A DNA stretch of 8,994 nt from Bacteroidota bacterium (lineage in GTDB: Bacteria; Bacteroidota; Bacteroidia; J057): NCBI GenBank assembly GCA_004292985.1, contig RDXT01000568.1, forward strand, positions 1 through 8,994, written 5' to 3'. Position 1 is the stretch's first letter, and every line of letters begins with the position of its first letter. Shown one piece after another: positions 1 to 6,588 of the stretch. A program made the position numbers and the translations under genes. The notes beneath the pieces are model-generated. The model searched no databases and was not told the origin of the DNA. It worked only from the letters and a program-made list of their open reading frames with translations.

Positions 1-219
1 ATGATCGCCGAAGCCACCCACGACGGTTATGTACGCGCCGGGAAAATCGCTGAAAATTCCGGATCCCGCCTGGGCAGCCTGAAATCTGCCGATATGGGCG
101 TGTTTCAGATCACCGCGCAGAACTCTTCCGAGGACTATTCCTGGGGTGGGGCCTTTAATACCAGCGCCAAACGCAAGACGGCCAATATCACGATGCGGCT
201 GGAATACGAAGTACACTGA
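1..219 (+). CDS. SIMPL-domain (DUF541) protein, C-terminal part
   Basis: This is the 3' end of a gene that starts before the window; the ATG at position 1 is probably an internal methionine. The 72 visible residues match the end of the SIMPL/DUF541 fold: a helix with the pattern KIAENSGSRLG, then the strand LKSADMGVFQIT, a variable polar loop, and a final strand ITMRLEYEV that closes the domain. SIMPL proteins (YggE/BP26 type) are usually exported to the periplasm or membrane; their biochemical role is poorly defined, with links to oxidative stress in some species. The TGA stop shares one base with the ATG of the following corA-like gene, so the two are probably co-transcribed and translationally coupled. 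The family call is by motif memory and is fairly secure; the specific function is unknown. Confidence 0.8.
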   Translation: MIAEATHDGYVRAGKIAENSGSRLGSLKSADMGVFQITAQNSSEDYSWGGAFNTSAKRKTANITMRLEYEVH

Positions 220-1190
220 TGATCCGCTTTACCCAATACAGCCCTGCCCTGGCAGAGCAAATGACGGTCGAAAGGCCCGATGAGGTATTGCCGCTGATCC
301 GGCAGGATATGGTCAACTGGCTGGACCTCGACATCAATACGGCCTTGCTTGAGCAGGTGTGCATGCACTTTAACCTGCACCCGCATACCATCGAGGAAAC
401 CATTCACCATCAGCACCTTCCGAAGTATGTGGCCTTCGAAAACTACATCTTTTTTTCGCTGAAAATGCTCAGCCTCGATCCGGTTACAGATGAGCTGAAG
501 CCGGAGCAGGTGAGTTTTATACTGGGCGAACATTATGTGCTGAGTTTTCAGGAGGGAATGGACGGGGATGTATTTGATGGCGTAAGAACCTGTATTTCAG
601 AAGGTTCGGGACGTATCCGTCAGTACAAGTCCGACTTTTTGCTCTATTCTCTGCTCGATGCCATCAGCGACCAGTATTTCAATATCCTGGAGCATTACCG
701 GGAGCGGATAGACGAGTTAGAGCAGCAGGCCATCAATGACCCATCGGAGCGGCTGATCGGCAAGATCATGGACATCAAAAACCAGGTGACCCGCATGCGC
801 AAATATACCTTCCCGCTCAAAGAAGAGATTGCCCGCCTGCGGATAGATGGTACCAGCATGCTCACCAAAAGCTCGCAGGTGTATTTCCGCGACCTGCAGG
901 ACCATATCAGCGACCTGAATGTGCATTTTGAGCACATGCGCGACATGCTCAAGGACCTCACCGACCTGTATCTCTCCAACCTCAGCCACAGCCTCAACCG
1001 GGTGATGAAAACCCTCACCATTGTGGCGAGCCTGTTTATCCCGCTTACCTTTGTCGCCGGGATATATGGGATGAATTTTAAGCACATGCCCGAGCTGGAA
1101 TGGACCTATGGCTATCCGCTGATTTTGCTGGTAATGGGCTGTATGGCTGTAACGATGCTGCTGATTATGAAACAGAAAAAGTGGTTTTGA
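219..1190 (+). CDS. corA: CorA-type magnesium/cobalt transport protein
   Basis: A 323-residue protein of normal length for CorA, a homopentameric inner-membrane channel for Mg2+ (also Co2+ and Ni2+). The first roughly 250 residues form the cytoplasmic domain, ending in a long charged helix (about 200-262) that continues as the pore-lining stalk. Transmembrane helix 1 lies at about 263-283 and runs straight into the family signature GMN at 284-286, in the context IYGMNFKHMPELEW; this short acidic loop is the outer mouth of the pore. Transmembrane helix 2 is at about 299-317 and the protein ends in a basic tail, KQKKWF, as is usual for CorA. The start codon overlaps the stop of the upstream SIMPL gene (TGATG), which supports this start. 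The stop is 11 bases before the carotenoid hydroxylase start, so this is the middle gene of an apparent operon. Nothing is missing from the conserved core. Confidence 0.95.
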   Translation: MIRFTQYSPALAEQMTVERPDEVLPLIRQDMVNWLDLDINTALLEQVCMHFNLHPHTIEETIHHQHLPKYVAFENYIFFSLKMLSLDPVTDELKPEQVSFILGEHYVLSFQEGMDGDVFDGVRTCISEGSGRIRQYKSDFLLYSLLDAISDQYFNILEHYRERIDELEQQAINDPSERLIGKIMDIKNQVTRMRKYTFPLKEEIARLRIDGTSMLTKSSQVYFRDLQDHISDLNVHFEHMRDMLKDLTDLYLSNLSHSLNRVMKTLTIVASLFIPLTFVAGIYGMNFKHMPELEWTYGYPLILLVMGCMAVTMLLIMKQKKWF

Positions 1191-1201
1191 GTTATCAAGC
1201 T

Positions 1202-1654
1202 ATGAGTGTGTTTCAGCAAGGGGGCATTGCCCTTCTGACCTTTGTCCTGATGGAAGTCTGGGCCTGGTGGGTGCACAAATACCTGCTGCACGGCCCGCTG
1301 TGGTTTTTGCACCGCACCCACCACGAGCCGCAGAAAGGGTGGTGGGAGTGGAATGACCTCGTGTCGCTGCTCTATGGCGCCTTGTCCACGGGACTTGTGA
1401 TCTACGGGGCACAGGGGCAGTCATGGCACCTGGGGGTAGGCATCGGAATTGCCCTTTACGGGCTCTTTTATTTCTTTTTTCACGATATTATCATTCACCG
1501 CCGGATCAAAATCCGCTATAAATTTACCCATCCCTACGTATTGCGGCTGATCCGCGCCCACAAGATGCACCATAAGCACATGCAGCGCGACAACAGTGAG
1601 GCTTTTGGCTTCTTATACGCCACCCGGCGTTACAACATCAAACGGGTTGACTGA
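1202..1654 (+). CDS. crtZ: Beta-carotene 3-hydroxylase, CrtZ type
   Basis: A 150-residue membrane protein of the fatty acid hydroxylase/CrtZ superfamily. CrtZ enzymes add hydroxyl groups to the beta rings of carotenoids (beta-carotene to zeaxanthin) using a non-heme di-iron centre. All four histidine clusters are visible: HX4H at 25-30, HX2HH at 37-41, HX4H at 94-99 and HX2HH at 120-124, in the typical contexts HRTHHEP and AHKMHHKH. Hydrophobic helices fill about 8-25 and 55-95. The reading frame is open back to 1100 inside corA, but ATG 1202 is preferred because it gives the usual family length, falls just after the corA stop and avoids a 34-residue extension that looks like corA read out of frame. 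It is the last gene of the SIMPL-corA-crtZ run. No other carotenoid gene is in the window, so the substrate is inferred from the family. No clear terminator follows. Confidence 0.92.
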   Translation: MSVFQQGGIALLTFVLMEVWAWWVHKYLLHGPLWFLHRTHHEPQKGWWEWNDLVSLLYGALSTGLVIYGAQGQSWHLGVGIGIALYGLFYFFFHDIIIHRRIKIRYKFTHPYVLRLIRAHKMHHKHMQRDNSEAFGFLYATRRYNIKRVD

Positions 1655-1766
1655 AAAAGTGCGTTTTGTTTACCCGAAACACAATAATTATTTATTTTCT
1701 GCGGCTTGTTTATCTTAAAGAGGACGTTTAGTTTAACGGCGAAAACCTTTAACACCTCTTGTCCTT

Positions 1767-2156
1767 ATGAAGAACGCACTTGTACTTACCCTTATGATGA
1801 TCGTTGCTCTGGCTGCCCCTGTGCGGATGTCGGCTGGAGTGGCTGCACCTGCGCTGAGTACCAGCGTTGCTGCGCCTGCCAAACCTCTGTCTGAAAGACA
1901 GTTGAAGCTGAAGGAAAAAGTTCAGAAAATGGTCGAGAAGCGCATTAAGGTGAAGACTTCTCCTGATGCGGACATTGATCCCCTGCTGAAAAAGTCCATT
2001 ACGTTTGCCGTGATTGCGGTACTGGTGAGTGTTGTCAGCAGCGTTCTCGCTTATGCTGCCTTAGGCTCCCTGATCTATGGCCTCGGCTATCTTGTGGCTT
2101 TGGTATTCTGGATTCTTGCGCTCTACTACCTGCTTAAGTGGCTGGATGTAGTCTGA
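1767..2156 (+). CDS. Small exported membrane protein, diverged relative of the downstream Pmp3-like protein
   Basis: I do not recognise a named family with certainty. The 129-residue protein begins with a signal-peptide-like segment (residues 1 to about 24, MKNALVLTLMMIVALAAP), followed by an Ala/Pro-rich stretch, a lysine-rich amphipathic helix (about 41-63, containing KLKEKVQKMVEKR), the motif SPDADID at 65-71, and two closely spaced hydrophobic helices at about 77-98 and 101-124. The neighbouring gene at 2243 has the same order of parts and a near-identical SAPNADIE motif just before its own membrane hairpin, so the two look like tandem paralogs. This copy lacks the WSGSDW loop and the LPG turn that mark the Pmp3-type hairpin of its neighbour. 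The ATG at 1767 gives a complete signal peptide; a weak promoter-like pair (TTG at 1706, TAGTTTAA at 1729) lies upstream. A strong terminator follows, so it may be transcribed alone. Confidence 0.8.
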   Translation: MKNALVLTLMMIVALAAPVRMSAGVAAPALSTSVAAPAKPLSERQLKLKEKVQKMVEKRIKVKTSPDADIDPLLKKSITFAVIAVLVSVVSSVLAYAALGSLIYGLGYLVALVFWILALYYLLKWLDVV

Positions 2157-2173
2157 TAATTTTTATATTGCAC

Positions 2174-2216
2174 ATACATCTCATACCGCAATGTGTGAGA
2201 TGTATTTTCTGTTTTT
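2174..2216 (+). terminator. Rho-independent terminator after the 1767 gene
   Basis: A perfect inverted repeat, ATACATCTCA at 2174-2183 with TGAGATGTAT at 2196-2205, extends inward by a T-G wobble, A-T and C-G pair to give a 13-pair stem with a six-base loop (2187-2192). It is followed at once by a T-rich run, TTTCTGTTTTT (2206-2216). It sits 17 bases after the stop of the upstream gene and separates the two Pmp3-like genes into different transcripts, unless read-through occurs. Confidence 0.85.
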
Positions 2217-2242
2217 GGACCCCTTAATTATTTAATCTACGT

Positions 2243-2689
2243 ATGAAAAGAGCTTTATTCATTCTCGTTATCAGCCTGTTCACAGCGGTCTCCGGATTTG
2301 CTGCAGGCGAGAAGGCTGCTTCCGTAGCTTTTGCCAATGTATCTGAAGTAAGCGCCCTGCCTGCTGAACTGTCTTCCATGACTCCGGCTGCACTTACAGA
2401 ACTTACGCCTGCCAGCTATGAAAAAATGACCGGCAAAAAACTCGGCGTAAAAAATGCCCTCGCTCTGAGAGCTGCTCAGAAGGCCATCAAAAAGCATTCT
2501 GCGCCTAACGCCGACATCGAAAAGGGTGTGTACATCCTGCTCGCGATCCTGGGCCTGGGTTTCCTGGCTATCGGTCTGCTCGACAACTGGAGCGGCAGTG
2601 ACTGGATCATCGCTCTCGTGCTGAGCATTCTGTGCTGGCTGCCCGGCGTGATCTACGCATTTGTAAAAATGAAGAATTACTATTCCTGA
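2243..2689 (+). CDS. YqaE/Pmp3-family membrane protein with exported N-terminal extension
   Basis: A 148-residue protein. Residues 1 to about 20 are a signal peptide (basic MKR, hydrophobic core, likely cleavage near GFA-AG). Residues 21-60 are small and polar, with the repeat-like MTPAALTELTPASYEKMTGKK, then a basic helix (about 65-85) and the motif SAPNADIE at 86-93. The C-terminal 50 residues form the Pmp3/UPF0057 hairpin: helix 1 at about 96-113, a loop with NWSGSDW (115-121), and helix 2 at about 121-141 with the LPG turn (133-135) in ILCWLPGVIYAF. Pmp3 proteins elsewhere are about 50 residues, lack the extension, and affect membrane potential and salt tolerance in yeast and plants; the role in Bacteroidota is unknown. 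Extended versions of this kind are, to my recollection, common in the phylum. It has its own terminator. The start is clear because the ATG opens the signal peptide and no better start is near. Confidence 0.85.
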   Translation: MKRALFILVISLFTAVSGFAAGEKAASVAFANVSEVSALPAELSSMTPAALTELTPASYEKMTGKKLGVKNALALRAAQKAIKKHSAPNADIEKGVYILLAILGLGFLAIGLLDNWSGSDWIIALVLSILCWLPGVIYAFVKMKNYYS

Positions 2690-2696
2690 TCCCTTA

Positions 2697-2739
2697 CGGC
2701 AGGCCGGATGCAGTTTGTATCCGGTCTGCCGCTTCTTTT
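2697..2739 (+). terminator. Rho-independent terminator after the Pmp3-like gene
   Basis: CGGCAGGCCGGAT at 2697-2709 pairs with ATCCGGTCTGCCG at 2719-2731 over 13 positions with a single G-T wobble, leaving a nine-base loop, followed by CTTCTTTT (2732-2739). It begins 8 bases after the stop at 2689. The next gene starts only 15 bases beyond, so that gene either depends on read-through or on a promoter inside the upstream gene. Confidence 0.85.
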
Positions 2740-2753
2740 GAGTAGGCAATTGT

Positions 2754-3059
2754 ATGAGCAAGAAACTTGAGTGGGTCTGGCTGGTGGCCCTGGGCCTTAC
2801 GCCGCTGATACTCTGGATATTACCCGGTGATTTTTTCGACCATACCGGTGTCGAGCTATGCCCTTCGAAGGCCTTTTTTAACATCGAGTGCCTCGGCTGC
2901 GGCATGACCCGCGCCGTGATGCACCTGCACCATCTCCAGATAGAGGAGGCGATGTATTATAATCCCGGCGTTGTGGCCGTGTTTCCGGGGCTGGTGATTT
3001 TGTGGGGAGTGTGGGTATGGAAATCCATGCGCAAGCTTGAGCTTTTGCCTAAACGCTGA
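2754..3059 (+). CDS. DUF2752 small membrane protein
   Basis: A 101-residue integral membrane protein with the DUF2752 signature: a first membrane helix (about 7-24), an extracytoplasmic or loop segment with Cys36 in LCPSK, then the hallmark CLGCGMTRA with Cys46 and Cys49, a short helix, and NPG at 70-72 leading into the second membrane helix (about 73-91). The end is basic (KSMRK...PKR). The function of DUF2752 is not established; the conserved cysteines suggest redox activity or metal binding, but this is inference. The length is normal for the family. It starts 15 bases after the terminator of the preceding gene, with no strong ribosome binding site. It converges on the yebC-family gene, the two stop codons being separated by a short heptad repeat. 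Confidence 0.88.
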   Translation: MSKKLEWVWLVALGLTPLILWILPGDFFDHTGVELCPSKAFFNIECLGCGMTRAVMHLHHLQIEEAMYYNPGVVAVFPGLVILWGVWVWKSMRKLELLPKR

Positions 3060-3102
3060 ACCTTGTTCCCTGAGAACCCTGTACCCTGTTCCCTGAACCC
3101 TG
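3059..3102. repeat. Heptad repeat WWCCYTG, G-quadruplex-capable on the minus strand
   Basis: Six copies of a seven-base unit fill the space between two convergent stop codons: AACCTTG (3059), TTCCCTG (3066), an inserted AG, AACCCTG (3075), TACCCTG (3082), TTCCCTG (3089) and AACCCTG (3096). The first unit begins on the last base of the DUF2752 stop codon. On the minus strand this gives five GGG runs (plus positions 3098-3100, 3091-3093, 3084-3086, 3077-3079 and 3068-3070) separated by 4, 4, 4 and 6 bases, which satisfies the classical G3-N1-7 four-run rule. It lies immediately after the stop of the minus-strand yebC-family gene, so it would be in that mRNA's 3' region. Whether it forms a quadruplex or ends transcription is not known. 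Confidence 0.85.
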
Positions 3103-3103
3103 T

Positions 3104-3814
3104 TTATCGCATATTATGAAAGACGTTCACCACGTCTTCATCTTCTTCGATTTTTTCCAGCAGCTTTTCGATGTCGGCTTCTACTTCGGGGGCGACCTCT
3201 TTGGTATCTACCGGAATGCGCTCAAAATCAGCCGTTAAGACTTCGTATTTTCTGAGTTCGAGCTGCTTCTGAATGGTGTTGAAGTCGGAAAAACCGCCGT
3301 AAATCAGCACTTCTTCTTCGTCCACGCCGATATCATCCACACCGTAGTCAATCATTTCGAGTTCGAACTCATCGGGATCAAAGCCGGCGGGTTTGCGGAT
3401 TTTGAATACGGACTTGCGGTCGAAGAGAAAATCGAGGGAACCGGAGGTGCCCAGCGAGCCGCCATATTTATTAAAGTACATCCGGACATTGGCCACCGTG
3501 CGGGTGGGGTTGTCGGTAGCGGTTTCGATCACGATGGCGATGCCTCCGGGGCCATAGCCTTCATAGACCATTTCTTTATAGTCTTCCTGGTCCTTGGAGG
3601 AAGCCTTTTTAATCGCTCTTTCGATGTTGTCTTTGGGCATGTTGTCGGCCCGTGCGTTCTGCATGATGGCACGCAGGCGCGAGTTGGTTTCGGGGTCAGC
3701 GCCCCCTTGTTTTACAGCGATAGCGAGTTCGCGGCCATACTTCGTGAACGTCTTAGCCATCTGGCCCCAGCGCTTCATTTTGCGGGCCTTGCGGAATTCA
3801 AATGCTCTTCCCAT
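3104..3814 (-). CDS. yebC: YebC/PmpR (TACO1) family protein
   Basis: A 236-residue protein of normal family length. The N-terminus MGRAFEFRKARKMKRWGQMA is typical of Bacteroidota members, followed by the conserved segments KYGRELAIAVKQGG, NSRLRAIMQNARADNMPKDNIERAIKKA and YEGYGPGGIAIVIETATDNPTRT (here described in pieces), the three-domain core, and an acidic end. Family members have been described as DNA-binding regulators (PmpR) and, more recently, as ribosome-associated translation factors that relieve stalling, with human TACO1 activating mitochondrial translation. The frame is open 18 codons further upstream, but the extension is hydrophobic and unlike the family, and ATG 3814 gives the conserved N-terminus. 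It lies 63 bases after murB on the same strand and has its own promoter candidate in that gap, so it may be transcribed both with murB and alone. The G-rich heptad repeat follows its TAA stop. Confidence 0.93.
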   Translation of the reverse strand: MGRAFEFRKARKMKRWGQMAKTFTKYGRELAIAVKQGGADPETNSRLRAIMQNARADNMPKDNIERAIKKASSKDQEDYKEMVYEGYGPGGIAIVIETATDNPTRTVANVRMYFNKYGGSLGTSGSLDFLFDRKSVFKIRKPAGFDPDEFELEMIDYGVDDIGVDEEEVLIYGGFSDFNTIQKQLELRKYEVLTADFERIPVDTKEVAPEVEADIEKLLEKIEEDEDVVNVFHNMR

Positions 3815-3838
3815 TTCTGAAATAGTTATCGGCGGGGC

Positions 3839-3869
3839 TAAAATTACGGAAAGGAAGGGGAATGGCAAA
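3839..3869 (-). promoter_or_regulatory. Bacteroidota-type promoter candidate for the yebC-family gene
   Basis: Read on the minus strand, TTTG (plus 3869-3866) is followed after 19 bases by TAATTTTA (plus 3846-3839). This matches the Bacteroides-type -33 TTTG and -7 TAnnTTTG elements with one mismatch and the expected spacing of about 19-21. Transcription would start near 3832, about 18 bases before the ATG at 3814. The elements are short, so a chance match cannot be excluded. Confidence 0.5.
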
Positions 3870-3877
3870 TTTCCTCT

Positions 3878-4891
3878 TCAGATGATATTGACTTCCCGCT
3901 CCAGAGCGATGCCAAACTGCTGCTGCACCGATGCCAGGATTTGCGAAGAGAGCTCGTAGATGTCGGCTCCCTGTGCACCGCCATAGTTGACAAGCACCAG
4001 TGCCTGGCGGTCGTGTACGCCATAATTGCCCATGCGGCGGCCTTTCCATCCGCAGGTCTGGATCAGCCATGCGGCGGGTACCTTCACCCCATCTGCCTGC
4101 ACAAAAGCGGGCATATCGGGATATTGGCCTTTTAATTCGTCAAAATGGGCCTGCGAAATCACCGGATTTTTGAAAAAACTTCCGGCATTTCCTACTTCGC
4201 GGGGGTCGGGCAGCTTGCTCCGGCGGATGGTGCAGACGGCTTCGCTCACTTTTTTCACATCGGGCACACCGCCGAGCCGCTCCAGTTCCTGGCGGATATC
4301 GCCATAGTCGGTGTGCAGCACGGGCTGCTTCGAGAGGCGCAGGCTTACCTGTGAAATGAGGTATTTCCCTTTCAGCTCGCGCTTAAACACACTGTCACGG
4401 TAGCCAAAGCGGCAATCTGCTGCTCCGAAATGATGGATCTGCCCGGTCTCCAGGTGAATGGCCTCCAGCGAATGAAATACGTCTTTCAGCTCGATGCCGT
4501 AGGCACCGATGTTCTGGATAGGGGCAGCGCCCAGCGTACCGGGGATCAGCGAGAGGTTCTCGATGCCGCCCCAGCCATGTCCGATGGTCCAGCGCACAAG
4601 TTCGTGCCAGTTTTCGCCCGCACCCGCCTTTACAATGACCTCATGTGCATCTTCCGATACAATTTCGCGGCCCATAATCCCCATTTTGAGTACCAGGCCT
4701 TCGAAGTCGCGGGTAAACAGAAGATTAGACCCGCCCCCCAGTGGTAGTACCGGGCGGCGGGCATGCAGATTATCCACCACAAATTCGACAGCTTCAGCTT
4801 CGCTGGTCACTTCCATCCACCAGCGGGTGCTTGCCTCTATGCCGAATGTGTTGTAAGGCAGGAGGGATACGTTTTCCTGCAGTCGCGGCAT
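3878..4891 (-). CDS. murB: UDP-N-acetylenolpyruvoylglucosamine reductase
   Basis: A 337-residue FAD enzyme that reduces UDP-GlcNAc-enolpyruvate to UDP-MurNAc with NADPH, an essential cytoplasmic step of peptidoglycan precursor synthesis. It is the E. coli-like (type I) form. From the N-terminus: LPYNTFG (11-17), the FAD-binding loop LGGGSNLL (51-58), SLIPGTLGAAPIQNIGAYG (114-132), FGYRDSVFK (162-170, containing the Tyr that corresponds to E. coli Tyr190), GNAGSFFKNP (234-243, with Ser238 as the proton donor equivalent to Ser229) and a terminal EREVNII in which Glu333 corresponds to E. coli Glu325. All key residues are present. The frame extends to an ATG at 4942 inside the phosphorylase gene, but ATG 4891 is preferred: it lies one base after the phosphorylase TAA (TAAGATG) and gives a normal N-terminus. 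The arrangement suggests translational coupling. The glucan-metabolism neighbour has no obvious pathway link. Confidence 0.95.
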   Translation of the reverse strand: MPRLQENVSLLPYNTFGIEASTRWWMEVTSEAEAVEFVVDNLHARRPVLPLGGGSNLLFTRDFEGLVLKMGIMGREIVSEDAHEVIVKAGAGENWHELVRWTIGHGWGGIENLSLIPGTLGAAPIQNIGAYGIELKDVFHSLEAIHLETGQIHHFGAADCRFGYRDSVFKRELKGKYLISQVSLRLSKQPVLHTDYGDIRQELERLGGVPDVKKVSEAVCTIRRSKLPDPREVGNAGSFFKNPVISQAHFDELKGQYPDMPAFVQADGVKVPAAWLIQTCGWKGRRMGNYGVHDRQALVLVNYGGAQGADIYELSSQILASVQQQFGIALEREVNII

Positions 4892-4892
4892 C

Positions 4893-6551
4893 TTACAGGA
4901 AAAGTCGCTTGTAATATTCGTCAGCCATGCGGCCCGATTCAAACTGCGGCACTACTTCGCGCATACCGTTCTTTACGATTTTCCACCATTCAGAAGGTTT
5001 GTCGTAATAGGTAGGCACCACTTCGGTCTCCATGATGCGCATCAGGTGCTCGTAGTCGTGCTGGTCCTGCACTTCGGTCGGTGCGTGCTCGTCTGCTTCG
5101 GGGATCACAAAGGCATTGTGGCCATGCTGGGCAAACTCAGGTACCCAGCCGTCGTTGATCGAAACGTTTACCGCTCCGTTCATGGCAGCCGTCATACCGC
5201 TGGTTCCCGAAGCTTCGCGCGGGCGGCGGGGGGTATTGAGCCAGATGTCAGCGCCTTTTTTCAGGGCTGCACTGAGGTTCATTTCATATCCGGTGAGGAT
5301 GGTCGCATTGTGTGCCAGGTGGGTATATTCGACCAGGCGGTTAAATACATCCACGCCATAATCATCTTCGGGATAGGGTTTTCCGGCCCAGATGATCTGC
5401 ATCGGATACTTGGCGCGGCTGAGCATTTCGTAGAAATACTGCGGGTTGCGCATGATGAGGTCGGCGCGTTTGTAGCCCGCGAAGCGGCGTGCCCAGACGA
5501 TGGTCAGCACATCCGGATCGAAGAGTTTGCCCGTCTGGTCGGCGACAATTTTAAAGAGCAGCACTTTCAGTTCGCGCTTGCGCTCGCTCAGGGCCTTGTC
5601 GTCGTCGTTGTCGAGGGCTTTTTTGAGCTTAATGTCCTGCCAGAAGCGCTGGTTCTGGGCATTGGTGATGCCGATAATCTCAGGCTTGTTTTTCAGGTGT
5701 GCCCACATATCGTTCGACACATCGGCATGGAGCTGCGAAACGCCGTTGGAGCGGCAGCAGAGCGCCAGGGCGCCGGGGGTATAGCCGAAAACGGAGCCTG
5801 TGTTGTGGTCCGTGATTTTGCGCACATCGGCCAGAGGTACTCCGCTGAAGAAGCCCATTTTGTCGAGCAGGTGAATGTCACGCTCCTCATTTCCGGCTTT
5901 TTCGGGGGTGTGGGTGGTAAATACCACTTTGGACTTCACCTTTTCGGCGTCCTTGAGCTGGCTGTAGAGATAAAAGGCCAGCGGGAGGGCGTGGGCCTCG
6001 TTCATGTGATAATAGTCTGCGCCGCCGAGGGCCTCGACTACCTTGGCACCACCGATGCCCAGCACAATGCTCTGCGCGATGCGGGTGGCCGCGTTGGCGT
6101 CATAGAGGCGGTGGGTGATGGTGCGGGAGAGGTAATCATTTGCCCCTTCGATATCCGTTGTAAGGAAATACATCGGAATGGTTTCAAAAATGCCGGGGGG
6201 CAGATACCATGCCTGTACCTGTACCGGATTCCCGTTGATATTGATCGGGAAAATGAGGTCGGTCGGCTCGAGGAAGGTGTAATAGCGCTCGCGGTAGAGC
6301 ACGCGCATCTGGCTTTTCTGATCGCGGATCTGCTCATAGTAGCCAAACTTCCACAACATGCCGATACCGATCATGTTTTGCTTCAGTTCGTAGGCGCTGC
6401 GCATGTGCGAGCCTGCCAGATAGCCCAGGCCGCCGGAATATATCTTCATTGCGGCGTCCAGACCGTATTCCATGCTGAAATAAGCAACACGCTTGCTGTA
6501 CGCCTCAGGGTATGCGTAAGGATGCTCCCAGGTGCAATTTGTCTTAGTCAT
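4893..6551 (-). CDS. Alpha-glucan phosphorylase-like protein (GT35), PLP lysine replaced by Thr
   Basis: A 552-residue cytoplasmic protein of the short alpha-glucan phosphorylase group; classical glycogen phosphorylases are about 800-850. These enzymes release glucose 1-phosphate from glycogen or maltodextrin with PLP as cofactor. Recognisable segments are VAYFSMEYG (22-30), YSGGLGYLAGSHMRSA (38-53), HMNEAHALP (182-190), FTTHTPEKAGNE (211-222), VWARRFAGYKRADL (352-365, with the YKR phosphate-site motif), WAGKPYP (388-394), GYEMNLS (421-427) and PREASGTSGM (444-453). In muscle phosphorylase the last motif is EASGTGNMK and its Lys680 forms the Schiff base with PLP. Here the aligned residue is Thr454 (codon ACG, plus positions 5190-5192). 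The rest of the protein is intact and the frame is unbroken, so this is not a decaying gene. I believe this variant may recur in other Bacteroidota but cannot check. It could be a different glucan transferase, a pseudo-enzyme with a regulatory role, or use another lysine. It leads the operon with murB. Confidence 0.85.
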   Translation of the reverse strand: MTKTNCTWEHPYAYPEAYSKRVAYFSMEYGLDAAMKIYSGGLGYLAGSHMRSAYELKQNMIGIGMLWKFGYYEQIRDQKSQMRVLYRERYYTFLEPTDLIFPININGNPVQVQAWYLPPGIFETIPMYFLTTDIEGANDYLSRTITHRLYDANAATRIAQSIVLGIGGAKVVEALGGADYYHMNEAHALPLAFYLYSQLKDAEKVKSKVVFTTHTPEKAGNEERDIHLLDKMGFFSGVPLADVRKITDHNTGSVFGYTPGALALCCRSNGVSQLHADVSNDMWAHLKNKPEIIGITNAQNQRFWQDIKLKKALDNDDDKALSERKRELKVLLFKIVADQTGKLFDPDVLTIVWARRFAGYKRADLIMRNPQYFYEMLSRAKYPMQIIWAGKPYPEDDYGVDVFNRLVEYTHLAHNATILTGYEMNLSAALKKGADIWLNTPRRPREASGTSGMTAAMNGAVNVSINDGWVPEFAQHGHNAFVIPEADEHAPTEVQDQHDYEHLMRIMETEVVPTYYDKPSEWWKIVKNGMREVVPQFESGRMADEYYKRLFL

Positions 6552-6588
6552 AAGGGTGGCCTATTGTTTTTGACGTGAATTGACTGGC

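Noticed and set aside
1100..1201. A 34-codon N-terminal extension of the carotenoid hydroxylase
   Set aside because: It lies wholly inside the corA coding region in another frame, except for its last codons, and would make the protein longer than CrtZ enzymes usually are.
1667..1700. A possible terminator after crtZ (TGTTT / AAACA with a later T-rich run)
   Set aside because: The stem has only five weak A/T-rich pairs and the T run is not adjacent, so it is not supported.
2255..2905. A 216-codon minus-strand frame opposite the Pmp3-like and DUF2752 genes
   Set aside because: It runs across a terminator hairpin and two well-supported plus-strand genes, and its product resembles nothing I know.
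3815..3868. An 18-residue upstream extension of the yebC-family protein
   Set aside because: The extension is hydrophobic and not family-like, and it would overlap the predicted promoter; MGRAFEFRKA is the usual start in the phylum.
4892..4942. A 17-residue upstream extension of murB
   Set aside because: It would overlap the end of the phosphorylase gene, and MurB begins conventionally close to the LPYNTFG motif. ATG 4891 with the TAAGATG junction fits better.
5046..6578. A 510-codon open frame on the plus strand, antisense to the phosphorylase gene
   Set aside because: The minus-strand product is a clear full-length phosphorylase relative. The antisense product shows no recognisable domain and has the Val/His/Ala-rich look of a codon-bias shadow; no promoter or ribosome binding site was seen for it.
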